NCBI GenBank assembly: GCA_003555385.1
Contig: PWHO01000308.1
Location: 1 to 13,889, forward strand
Reading direction: 5' to 3'
DNA length: 13,889 nt
From: Bacteroidales bacterium
GTDB taxonomy: Bacteria; Bacteroidota; Bacteroidia; Bacteroidales; UBA7960
Part shown: one piece after another, positions 1 to 6,571 of the stretch
How the letters are laid out: each line of letters begins with the position of its first letter
Position numbering within the stretch: position 1 is the first letter of the stretch
The notes under the pieces: generated by a model
Databases searched by the model: none
Told to the model about the DNA's origin: nothing
The model's input: only the letters and a program-made list of their open reading frames with translations
Translations under genes and position numbers: made by a program

Positions 1-22
1 ACAAAAACCAACAGAATCAGTT

Positions 23-832
23 ATGAAAAAATTATTCGTCTTTTTGACAGTAGCAGGGATGCTTACTTTTGGTTTAAATACCACAGTAATAGCAGACATT
101 GCGGCACAAGATGCTGAAACGGAAACCGAAGAAGTCGTTCAGGAGACTGAGCCGCAACCAGGTGCTACAGCGGAGCAGGATCTGACACCCGACTATGAAG
201 ATCAAAGCTTTCACTATATCCTGAAAGAGCAATTCATAGAAGGTGGCCCTGCCTTTATGAGTATTGTATTGTTGTGTTTGATTATCGGTCTCGGGCTCTG
301 CATCGAAAGAATCATTTACCTGAACCTTGCTTCGACCAATACAAACAAGCTACTGAACAAAGTGGAAGATGCCCTGAAAACCGGTGGCGTTGACGCTGCA
401 AAAGATGTTTGCAGGAATACCCGCGGCCCTGTTGCCAGTATTTTCTTCCAGGGTCTTGACCGGTATGACGAAGGCATGGAGGTTGTCGAAAAGTCAATCG
501 TTTCCTACGGCAGTGTAATGATGGGTCGCCTGGAAATGAACCTCACATGGATTTCCCTGTTTATCGCCATTGCGCCCATGCTTGGGTTTATGGGTACGGT
601 AATCGGTATGATCGGTGCATTTGATGCAATTGCTGCTGCCGGTGATATATCTCCCACGATTGTTGCGGATGGTATTAAAGTGGCCCTGTTGACAACCGTA
701 TTTGGTCTGATCACTGCGGTAATTCTTCAGATTTTCTACAACTACATCGTTGCCAAGATCGACACAATGGTCAACGCCATGGAAGATGCAACCATCTCCT
801 TCATGGACATCTTAATCAAGGACAAAAAATAA
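23..832 (+). CDS. exbB: ExbB/TolQ/MotA-family proton channel subunit with acidic N-terminal extension
   Basis: Inner-membrane channel subunit that, with ExbD, converts proton-motive force into work, classically through TonB for outer-membrane receptors. Residues 1-24 look like a signal peptide or first membrane segment (MKKLF start, hydrophobic core, VIA before DIAAQD). They are followed by an acidic Glu/Gln/Pro-rich stretch (about 25-62), then membrane helices at about 77-97, 174-200 and 215-242. The family signature is clear: an APMLGFMGTVIGMI-type motif (184-197) and a GIKVALLTTVFGLITAV-type motif (217-233). At 269 aa it is longer than E. coli ExbB (244 aa) because of the N-terminal part. 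It is the first complete gene of an exbB-X-exbD-exbD operon and starts at ATG 23; its promoter lies outside the window or in the first 22 bases. Family assignment is firm. The exact partner, TonB or another trans-envelope machine, is inferred only. Confidence 0.93.
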   Translation: MKKLFVFLTVAGMLTFGLNTTVIADIAAQDAETETEEVVQETEPQPGATAEQDLTPDYEDQSFHYILKEQFIEGGPAFMSIVLLCLIIGLGLCIERIIYLNLASTNTNKLLNKVEDALKTGGVDAAKDVCRNTRGPVASIFFQGLDRYDEGMEVVEKSIVSYGSVMMGRLEMNLTWISLFIAIAPMLGFMGTVIGMIGAFDAIAAAGDISPTIVADGIKVALLTTVFGLITAVILQIFYNYIVAKIDTMVNAMEDATISFMDILIKDKK

Positions 833-847
833 AAAAACCATTCACCT

Positions 848-1162
848 ATGAACGAATCGGTAATTGATATAGGAATGTACATTACCTACGGCCTTTTAGC
901 CGTAGCAGCACTTGCAGCCATTCTCGCCTCGATATTCCAAATGGTGGGAAACTTTCGCAAAGCAATCCCTGCACTGATCGGGATCGCTGTACTGGTAATC
1001 ATTGTACTGATTTCCTACTCAACAAGCACAAGCGAAGCTTATGAAAACGCAAGCCCGGCAGTTTCTCAATGGGTAGGTGGAGGTATTAAAGCCACCATCG
1101 CACTGATCGGACTTGCGCTGGTATCCGCTGTTTTCACAGAGGTATACAAGTATTTCAGATAA
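848..1162 (+). CDS. small three-helix membrane protein of unknown function in the Exb operon
   Basis: I cannot assign a function. The 104-residue protein has three predicted hydrophobic segments, at about 11-32, 39-58 and 78-98. A short basic loop (NFRKA, about 35-39) lies between the first two and a polar Ser/Thr/Glu stretch (about 59-70) between the second and third. There is no cleavable signal peptide and no recognised catalytic motif. It begins 15 bp after the exbB stop and ends 29 bp before the first exbD, so it is almost certainly co-transcribed and probably works with the channel. From general knowledge of Bacteroidota genomes, a small hypothetical protein often sits at this place between exbB and two exbD genes, which argues that it is a real accessory subunit rather than a chance ORF. 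A role in assembling or gating the complex is speculation. Confidence 0.85.
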   Translation: MNESVIDIGMYITYGLLAVAALAAILASIFQMVGNFRKAIPALIGIAVLVIIVLISYSTSTSEAYENASPAVSQWVGGGIKATIALIGLALVSAVFTEVYKYFR

Positions 1163-1178
1163 TTAACAACATTTAAAT

Positions 1179-1183
1179 AGGAG
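1179..1183 (+). promoter_or_regulatory. Shine-Dalgarno site of the first exbD
   Basis: AGGAG lies 8 nt before the ATG at 1192. Clear Shine-Dalgarno sequences are uncommon in Bacteroidota, so this one stands out and supports the chosen start. Confidence 0.6.
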
Positions 1184-1191
1184 ATCTTTCT

Positions 1192-1764
1192 ATGGCTAGA
1201 ATGACCCCTGAAATAAATGCAGGATCCATGGCGGACATTGCATTCCTCCTGCTGATCTTTTTCCTGGTGACAACCACGATGGATGTCGATACAGGGATCA
1301 ACAGGATGTTGCCGCCCCCCATTGATCCAAATGCTCCCGAACCCCCTCCTGTCAGGGAACGTAACGTCTTCGTTGTTCTCGTTGACGCCCAGGACAGGCT
1401 TATGGTGGAAGGTGACCAGATGCATATTTCTCAGTTAAGATCAGAAGCAAAGCAGTTTTTGTTAAATCCGGACGATGACCCCACGATGCCAGTAAAAGAG
1501 GAAATAGAAATTGAGCACATCGGAACTTTTATGGTTTCAAGGGGCATCATATCGCTTCAGAACGACCGGGGCACTTCCTACGAAATGTACATAGCCGTGC
1601 AGAACGAGCTGGCAGCAGCCATTCGTGAGATCAGGGACCAAGTATCCAGAGAATACTTCGGACGCGATTTTCACGACCTGACTGACGAAGCGCTCGTAAA
1701 TGCCGTCAGGGAAGCAGTACCCATGGCAATTTCTGAAGCAGAACCAAAAGACGTAGGAGGATAA
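1192..1764 (+). CDS. exbD: ExbD/TolR-family biopolymer transport protein (first copy)
   Basis: A single-span inner-membrane subunit that pairs with ExbB; its membrane helix carries the acidic residue that relays protons. The short cytoplasmic N-terminus (PEINAGSMADIAF) leads into one hydrophobic helix at about 16-30. The conserved Asp is D15, in the M-A-D-I-A-F context equivalent to ExbD Asp25 of E. coli. A Pro-rich segment (41-54) and a periplasmic domain follow. At 190 aa it is about 50 residues longer than E. coli ExbD (141 aa): it has an acidic insert around 91-112 and a charged C-terminal tail (about 148-190). The gene ends 1 bp before the second exbD, so the two are translationally close. 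Family assignment is confident; it may act as a heterodimer with the next gene product, which is inference. Confidence 0.93.
   Translation: MARMTPEINAGSMADIAFLLLIFFLVTTTMDVDTGINRMLPPPIDPNAPEPPPVRERNVFVVLVDAQDRLMVEGDQMHISQLRSEAKQFLLNPDDDPTMPVKEEIEIEHIGTFMVSRGIISLQNDRGTSYEMYIAVQNELAAAIREIRDQVSREYFGRDFHDLTDEALVNAVREAVPMAISEAEPKDVGG
1755..1760 (+). promoter_or_regulatory. strong Shine-Dalgarno site of the second exbD
   Basis: A perfect AGGAGG ends 5 nt before the ATG at 1766 and overlaps the last codons of the preceding exbD. It is the strongest ribosome-binding site in the window and fixes the start of the downstream gene. Confidence 0.75.
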
Positions 1765-1765
1765 T

Positions 1766-2236
1766 ATGGCCAGATTCAGAAAAGAAGGTACCAAAGGTAC
1801 ACCCAAGATTAATACGGCTTCATTGCCCGATATTATCTTCATGCTGCTCTTCTTCTTCATGGTAACCACCGTGATGCGGGAGACCACACTCTTCGTCAGG
1901 ACATCCCTGCCGTCTGCTACAGAAGTGCAAAACCTGGAGCGCAGGTCGCTGGTTAGCTTTGTCTATATCGGCCCTCCCATTCAGCAACAGGTTTTCGGGA
2001 CGGAGCCCAGGATCCAGCTCAACGATGATTTCGCCACGGCAGATGACATTCCCTCTTTCATAGAGGCAGAACGTCAGGCAACGTCTGAAGCCGAAAGGCC
2101 GCTGATGACCACTTCGCTCAAGGTAGACCATACGACGAAAATGGGTATTATAACAGACGTAAAACAGGAGCTAAGACTGGTCAACGCCCTCAGGGTAAAT
2201 TACTCCACTTTACGTGGAGACGTTGCAGGTATGTAA
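1766..2236 (+). CDS. exbD: ExbD/TolR-family biopolymer transport protein (second copy)
   Basis: The second ExbD-like subunit, 156 aa. A basic cytoplasmic N-terminus (MARFRKEGTKGTPKIN) precedes the S-L-P-D-I-I-F-M-L-L-F-F-F helix. D22 is the membrane acidic residue, in the same place as D15 of the neighbour. The rest (about 40-156) is a soluble periplasmic domain. The sequence is clearly diverged from the first copy and lacks its Pro-rich segment, so this is an old paralogue pair, not a recent duplication. The start is supported by AGGAGG at 1755-1760. It is the last gene of the operon; the terminator begins about 17 bp after its stop. Two ExbD types beside one ExbB are common in Bacteroidota, and a hetero-oligomeric stator is a reasonable inference. 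Confidence 0.92.
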   Translation: MARFRKEGTKGTPKINTASLPDIIFMLLFFFMVTTVMRETTLFVRTSLPSATEVQNLERRSLVSFVYIGPPIQQQVFGTEPRIQLNDDFATADDIPSFIEAERQATSEAERPLMTTSLKVDHTTKMGIITDVKQELRLVNALRVNYSTLRGDVAGM

Positions 2237-2252
2237 CCAGCCTTAAATAAAC

Positions 2253-2288
2253 AAAAAAAGCCGCCGGGTTCCCGGTGGCTTTTTTTTT
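2253..2288. terminator. bidirectional rho-independent terminator between convergent operons
   Basis: A run of seven A's (2253-2259), a 9-bp GC-rich stem (GCCGCCGGG paired with CCCGGTGGC, one G-U wobble, tight loop around 2269-2271) and a run of nine T's from 2280. The A run and T run flank the stem symmetrically, so it should terminate both the exb operon (plus strand) and the four-gene minus-strand operon that ends at 2325. Confidence 0.9.
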
Positions 2289-2303
2289 GTCCTGAAGGGA
2301 CAA
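2287..2303. terminator. secondary small hairpin beside the terminator
   Basis: TTGTCC (2287-2292) pairs perfectly with GGACAA (2298-2303) across a 5-nt loop. It directly follows the main terminator stem. For minus-strand transcription it comes first, between the stop at 2325 and the main stem. It could reinforce 3' end formation, but alone it is weak. Confidence 0.4.
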
Positions 2304-2324
2304 GTTATTACGCCCGCGAAAAAA

Positions 2325-3254
2325 TCAGTAAAAACTATATTTGTGTTCCACTATATATCGCCTGGCAGCTCCCTGAAGCGGCATACGGATATCTACTTCA
2401 CTTGACAACAAGCGGCCTTTTTCATCATACACCCTGGAAACCGTGTTCAATAAATTCCCTTTCAGGTCGTATTCTTCCTGGAACACAATATTTCCCTTAT
2501 TGTTGTAGCGCAGATTCAGTGTATTTTTCTTTTTGCGGTTTTCTTCCACCATCCTTACGGGCCGTCCTTCGTCATCCGGATCCATCAGTACCCGTTCAAT
2601 CAGGTTCTCCTCTTCATCATACACTTTTACTGCGATGCGATGCCCGTTATCATTATACACATGAACTTTATGGCGGTAAAAGCCATCAGCATCATTGCGG
2701 GTTTCCTCCTCCAGTATTCTGTTATCATCATCATAAGTATAAAGAACTTCTTCGGCAGGTTCTTCCGGTCTCCCATCAGGAGTCAACTCTTCATCATACA
2801 GAGCCTTCCTTGCCGGTAACCCGTTATGATATTCAAAAACTTCCATCTGTTCCACGTCGCCGTCTTCATCTTCTGATTTTTTCTCCACCAAGTGCCCCTG
2901 ATCATCATACCGATAGGTGATTGTATCCTTGGATCCATCAGCATAATGCAAAAATTCTCTCGCAATCCGCTGCTTTTCATCAGGTTCAAAAGACTTCTCC
3001 TCCATCACCATTCCATCTCCCTCTTTCAGCGTCTCCCGGATCAAAAATCCTCGCTGGTCATACTCGTATTCTGTTTCCTGTTCCAGCTTACCGTCAGAAG
3101 CATATTGTCTTTCACGGGTAACCTTTCCCCATTCAGGGTGATATTCAGTTTCTGAAACCAATACCTCCTCCGGGCCTGAAGGGGCCTGACCGGTCCCTTC
3201 ACCCAAAGGAAGAGGTTTCCTGATAATTTTCAGTGCTTTAATTTTTTCACTCAT
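2325..3254 (-). CDS. YD/RHS-like repeat protein without signal peptide, function unknown
   Basis: A very acidic 309-residue protein built from degenerate repeats of the form Y-x-Y-D-x-x-G-x-L-x-E. Copies are visible at about 63-74 (YEYDQRGFLIRE), 114-124 (YRYDDQGHLVE), 172-183 (YTYDDDNRILEE), 200-210, 250-260, 262-270 and 276-286 (YDEKGRLLSSE). The pattern is that of YD (RHS-type) or MORN/YwqK-like beta-hairpin repeats. Such proteins are usually exported, yet the N-terminus (MSEKIKALKIIRK) is charged and shows no signal peptide or lipobox. There is no RHS core-cleavage motif and no C-terminal toxin-like domain. The ATG is 3 bp after the stop of the upstream S46 peptidase, so they are surely co-transcribed. 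No function is assigned; structural or binding roles are possible. Confidence 0.82.
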   Translation of the reverse strand: MSEKIKALKIIRKPLPLGEGTGQAPSGPEEVLVSETEYHPEWGKVTRERQYASDGKLEQETEYEYDQRGFLIRETLKEGDGMVMEEKSFEPDEKQRIAREFLHYADGSKDTITYRYDDQGHLVEKKSEDEDGDVEQMEVFEYHNGLPARKALYDEELTPDGRPEEPAEEVLYTYDDDNRILEEETRNDADGFYRHKVHVYNDNGHRIAVKVYDEEENLIERVLMDPDDEGRPVRMVEENRKKKNTLNLRYNNKGNIVFQEEYDLKGNLLNTVSRVYDEKGRLLSSEVDIRMPLQGAARRYIVEHKYSFY

Positions 3255-3257
3255 AAG

Positions 3258-5408
3258 TTATTCAACAATTGTCATTTCTTCAATCAGGTGACTGGCACCT
3301 GCAAATTTGTCAATTACAAATAATATGTAACGGGCGTCTACATTGATACATTTTTGCAGATCATGCTCAAACAAGATATCCCCGCTCATGCCTTCCCAGT
3401 TCGCGTCAAAGGCAACCCCGATCAGGTGACCGTCTGCATTGAGCACCGGACTGCCGGAGTTGCCTCCGGTAATATCATTATTGGTGATAAAATTTACCAC
3501 CATGGCTTCATGGGCGTAAGGGCCATAATCTTCATTTTTATACAACTCAACCAGTTTTTCCGGTACAACGAATTCATGGTGGCCGGGATCTTTCTTCTGC
3601 ATCACCCCTTCCATAGTGGTAAAATAATCATAATAAACCGCATCGCGCGGCTCATAACCATTCACGGTTCCATAGGTGAACCGCATCGTGCTGTTGGCAT
3701 CCGGGTAAAAATAATCTTCCGGTTTCATTTCCATCAAACCGCGGAGAAAATAACGTTCGGCGCGACGAAGCATGGTATTGTACGCTCCCCTTCCCTCATT
3801 TGCCTCACTGTATTTATCATACACGGATCTAACTGCCCTGAAAGCAGGATCATTTGCCAGCTGTTCAGGTTCAGGGTTCTCCAAAAAAGCCTCCAGGTTC
3901 TCTTTATCCGCAAATATGCTGCTGTCATACACAGTTTGCGCATAGGCTTCGAAATCCCCATCGTGCACGGTTTCAATGTGGGAAAAAATATCAGGCAGAT
4001 CTGCTGCCGGGACATATTCAGTATAAACTTCAAACATGGCTGCCCACAATTGCCTGTCTACATCTTTATTATAGTTCCTGTAGAGATTGTCACTCCTTTC
4101 GCGAAGACGCTCAACTTCGTCTGCGATCGTTGCAGGATTAACCTCTTCCGCCGTATACATGGCGTTCAGCCGGTTAAACATATTTGCGATTCGCACTACA
4201 TCCGGGCCGGTGGGCATGGCTTCTGCAAAGACATAATTATGGGAGTTAAACCCTTTCAGGCCTTCATACACTTTCCTGAAATCATCAATCACATGTCCGT
4301 ATTCTTCCTGCCGGTCAGGATCAGCCGATACCCAGGCAGCAAATTCCTCCTCCAGCTCACGCTTTGAATCAGCCACATTGAGGCGCTGCAGAGATTCACT
4401 CATCCCGATGAAGTTTTTCCAGTAATTGGAGATACCGGAGTGTTTGGATGCATATTGTATCCTGATCTCGTCACTGGAAGCCATGGCTTCCTCAAGGATA
4501 TCCAGTTTACGGCGACGAATGTCAATGCGCACGGGATACATATTTTCCAGCCGGTAATCAATGCCATAAGAGGTAAGGTATCTTTCCGTACTTCCGGAGT
4601 ATCCGAGCACCATCGCAAAATCATTATCCTGCACACCCCGGATGGAGATGGGCAAATGATGGCGGGGCCGCAGGGGGATATTATCTTCCGAATACTCAGC
4701 CGGGCTGCCGTCCGGGGCAGTATAAACACGGAATAAGGCAAAATCACCGGTATGCCTTGGCCACTCCCAGTTATCGGTATCACCCCCGAAAGCTCCGATA
4801 GATTCAGGTGGTGCACCTACCAGACGTACATCATTAAATGTTTCATAGGTAAACAAATAGAAATAATTTCCGGCAAACATCGAACTGACATTGGCCGTAT
4901 AATGGGTTCCTTCTGTGGCAACACCGGTCAGTTCACTGCTTTTGGCCCTTATGGCCTGGTTACGTTCCATTTCCGTCATTCCGGGCCGAATTTCCGCCAT
5001 TATTTCTTCTGTGACATCCACCACGTTGACCAGGAAACGAACAAATAACCCCTCGTTGGGCAACTCTTCATCCCCTGACATCGCCCAAAAGCCATCCGTA
5101 AGCAAATCATCGTCTACAGAACTATGAGACTGAATCCTTCCCCGCCCGCAATGATGATTGGTCAGCACCAATCCCTGATCGGAAATCATTTCACCGGTAC
5201 AAAACCCACCAAAACTAACAATGGCATCCTTGATACTTGACTCGGTGAAACTAAAAATCTCCTCCGGCTCGAGGTTCAGCCCCATCCGGCTCATCTCTTC
5301 ATAGAGGGCATCATCTATCAGAAAGGGGAGCCACATCCCTTCGTCGGCCTTTACCGGCAAACGGAAAAATGCTAAAACCAGCAATGATAAACATATAATC
5401 TTTTTCAT
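3258..5408 (-). CDS. secreted S46-family dipeptidyl-peptidase (DPP7/DPP11 type)
   Basis: A serine exopeptidase of family S46 that releases dipeptides from N-termini of peptides, in the periplasm or at the cell surface, feeding peptide use. The signal peptide is residues 1-21 (MKKII... VKA, then DEGMWLP, the usual mature start). The chymotrypsin-like triad can be placed: His86 in TNHHCG, Asp222 in RHTGDFALF, and Ser651 in GGNSGSPV. Cys70 and Cys87 are placed as in the family. The length of 716 aa is normal (about 710-720). The S1 specificity position, 18 residues after the catalytic Ser, is Arg673 in P. gingivalis DPP11 (Asp/Glu preference) and Gly in DPP7. Here it is Ala669, so a DPP7-like hydrophobic or broad preference is predicted. 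The gene lies between manC (43 bp upstream) and the YD-repeat gene (3 bp downstream). Confidence 0.95.
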   Translation of the reverse strand: MKKIICLSLLVLAFFRLPVKADEGMWLPFLIDDALYEEMSRMGLNLEPEEIFSFTESSIKDAIVSFGGFCTGEMISDQGLVLTNHHCGRGRIQSHSSVDDDLLTDGFWAMSGDEELPNEGLFVRFLVNVVDVTEEIMAEIRPGMTEMERNQAIRAKSSELTGVATEGTHYTANVSSMFAGNYFYLFTYETFNDVRLVGAPPESIGAFGGDTDNWEWPRHTGDFALFRVYTAPDGSPAEYSEDNIPLRPRHHLPISIRGVQDNDFAMVLGYSGSTERYLTSYGIDYRLENMYPVRIDIRRRKLDILEEAMASSDEIRIQYASKHSGISNYWKNFIGMSESLQRLNVADSKRELEEEFAAWVSADPDRQEEYGHVIDDFRKVYEGLKGFNSHNYVFAEAMPTGPDVVRIANMFNRLNAMYTAEEVNPATIADEVERLRERSDNLYRNYNKDVDRQLWAAMFEVYTEYVPAADLPDIFSHIETVHDGDFEAYAQTVYDSSIFADKENLEAFLENPEPEQLANDPAFRAVRSVYDKYSEANEGRGAYNTMLRRAERYFLRGLMEMKPEDYFYPDANSTMRFTYGTVNGYEPRDAVYYDYFTTMEGVMQKKDPGHHEFVVPEKLVELYKNEDYGPYAHEAMVVNFITNNDITGGNSGSPVLNADGHLIGVAFDANWEGMSGDILFEHDLQKCINVDARYILFVIDKFAGASHLIEEMTIVE

Positions 5409-5417
5409 TTTTTATTT

Positions 5418-5435
5418 GTTTAAATTAATTTAAAC
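5418..5435. repeat. 18-bp perfect AT-rich palindrome upstream of the S46 peptidase gene
   Basis: GTTTAAATTAATTTAAAC is its own reverse complement. It sits in the 43-bp gap between manC and the peptidase gene, 9 bp before the peptidase ATG (minus strand). It could be a regulator site or an RNA stem at the ribosome-binding region; nothing in the sequence decides which. No good -7/-33 promoter was seen there. Confidence 0.6.
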
Positions 5436-5451
5436 TGCAAATGTCCTATTA

Positions 5452-6543
5452 TTAAACATAAGTATCGCCTTTTTTCAGCTTGATATCATTGACAAATTTC
5501 CGGATCTGCTGTTCCTGTGACTTTCTGCAGATCAAAAGGGTGCCGTCAGCCTCTGAAATAATGTAATCTTCCAATCCCTGTATAACCACCAGTTTTTCAT
5601 CAGGTATATTGATAATGCAATCCTCGCAGTCATACAGCATGACATTTTTTCCCACAACAGCATTGTTGTGGTCGTCTTTCGGGCGGGCATCAAACAATGA
5701 CCCCCAGGTCCCCAGATCAGACCAGCCAAAGTCAGATACGAATACATGTACATTGTCTGCTTTCTCCATAATGGCATAGTCTATGGAAATACTTTTGCAG
5801 GCCGCATAGGCAATATCCATATATGACTGTTCCTCAGACGTATTGTATTTACCCCTGGCTTCGCGGAAGATATAGCTGATCTCTGGTTGGTATTGTTCGA
5901 AGGCATTTATGATGGCTTCGCACGACCAGATAAATATTCCGCTGTTCCAAAGAAAATCCCCGCTCTCCAAAAATGACTCCGCCATTTTTTTGTCGGGTTT
6001 TTCCGTAAAAGTTTTGACTTTTTTAAGCCTTTGGTCTTCCGGGTAGGCGGAGTCATCATCAAACTGAATATACCCATAACCCGTATCAGGCCGGCTGGGA
6101 GTAATACCAAGGGTAAACAACCGGTTTTCCTTTGCAGCTGCTCCGAGCGCAGAACGAATAATGTCAGCGAATAAATCTTCTTTCAGGATAATATGGTCAG
6201 AGGGTGCCACCACCATCGTGGCCTTCGGGTCCATTTCGTATATTTTATATGCTGCATAAGCAATACAGGGAGCCGTGTTTTTGCGGGTGGGTTCACAAAT
6301 CAGTCTGTCAGCCCCGAGCTGGGGGATTTGCTCCTGCACAAGCTGCCGGTATTTTTTATTCGTTACCACAAAAATATTTTCCGGACGACAAACATCAATA
6401 AATCGGTCATAAGTCTGTTGCAATAAGGTTTTACCGGTTCCGAGAATATCGATAAACTGTTTTGGCCGGGATTCCCGGCTCATTGGCCAGAACCGCTCAC
6501 CAATCCCACCTGCCATTATCACTACATAATTATTTTGAGACAT
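5452..6543 (-). CDS. manC: mannose-1-phosphate guanylyltransferase (short, monofunctional)
   Basis: Makes GDP-mannose from mannose-1-phosphate and GTP in the cytoplasm, for surface glycans and protein glycosylation. The nucleotidyltransferase signature is complete: GGIGERFWPMSRESRPKQF at residues 12-30. The family's later motifs are also present: VVAPSDHII, the FTEKPDKKMAE lysine-containing loop, WNSGIFIW, DYAIMEKAD and GWSDLGTWGSL. At 363 aa it lacks the phosphomannose isomerase domain of the bifunctional 470-480 aa enzymes. An in-frame TTG at 6549 would add two residues, but the ATG at 6543 gives MSQNNYVVIMAGG, the usual spacing to the motif, so I chose it. The gene is 28 bp downstream of the SprT-like gene and 43 bp upstream of the peptidase gene. 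Confidence is high for the reaction class; the glycan served is unknown. Confidence 0.94.
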   Translation of the reverse strand: MSQNNYVVIMAGGIGERFWPMSRESRPKQFIDILGTGKTLLQQTYDRFIDVCRPENIFVVTNKKYRQLVQEQIPQLGADRLICEPTRKNTAPCIAYAAYKIYEMDPKATMVVAPSDHIILKEDLFADIIRSALGAAAKENRLFTLGITPSRPDTGYGYIQFDDDSAYPEDQRLKKVKTFTEKPDKKMAESFLESGDFLWNSGIFIWSCEAIINAFEQYQPEISYIFREARGKYNTSEEQSYMDIAYAACKSISIDYAIMEKADNVHVFVSDFGWSDLGTWGSLFDARPKDDHNNAVVGKNVMLYDCEDCIINIPDEKLVVIQGLEDYIISEADGTLLICRKSQEQQIRKFVNDIKLKKGDTYV

Positions 6544-6571
6544 ATTCAACCCTTTTTTATATTACTTATTA

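Noticed and set aside
2402..2920. 172-codon open frame on the plus strand
   Set aside because: Antisense to the YD-repeat gene; its His/Pro/Ser-rich composition mirrors the Asp/Glu/Tyr repeats of the opposite strand.
2325..3254. RHS toxin or contact-dependent effector
   Set aside because: It has no signal, no RHS core-cleavage motif, no variable C-terminal toxin domain and no adjacent immunity-like gene; only the short repeats are shared.
3354..4367. 337-codon open frame on the plus strand
   Set aside because: It lies wholly antisense to the S46 peptidase, whose motifs are intact. Its translation is rich in His, Ile and Phe with no family resemblance, as expected of a shadow frame.
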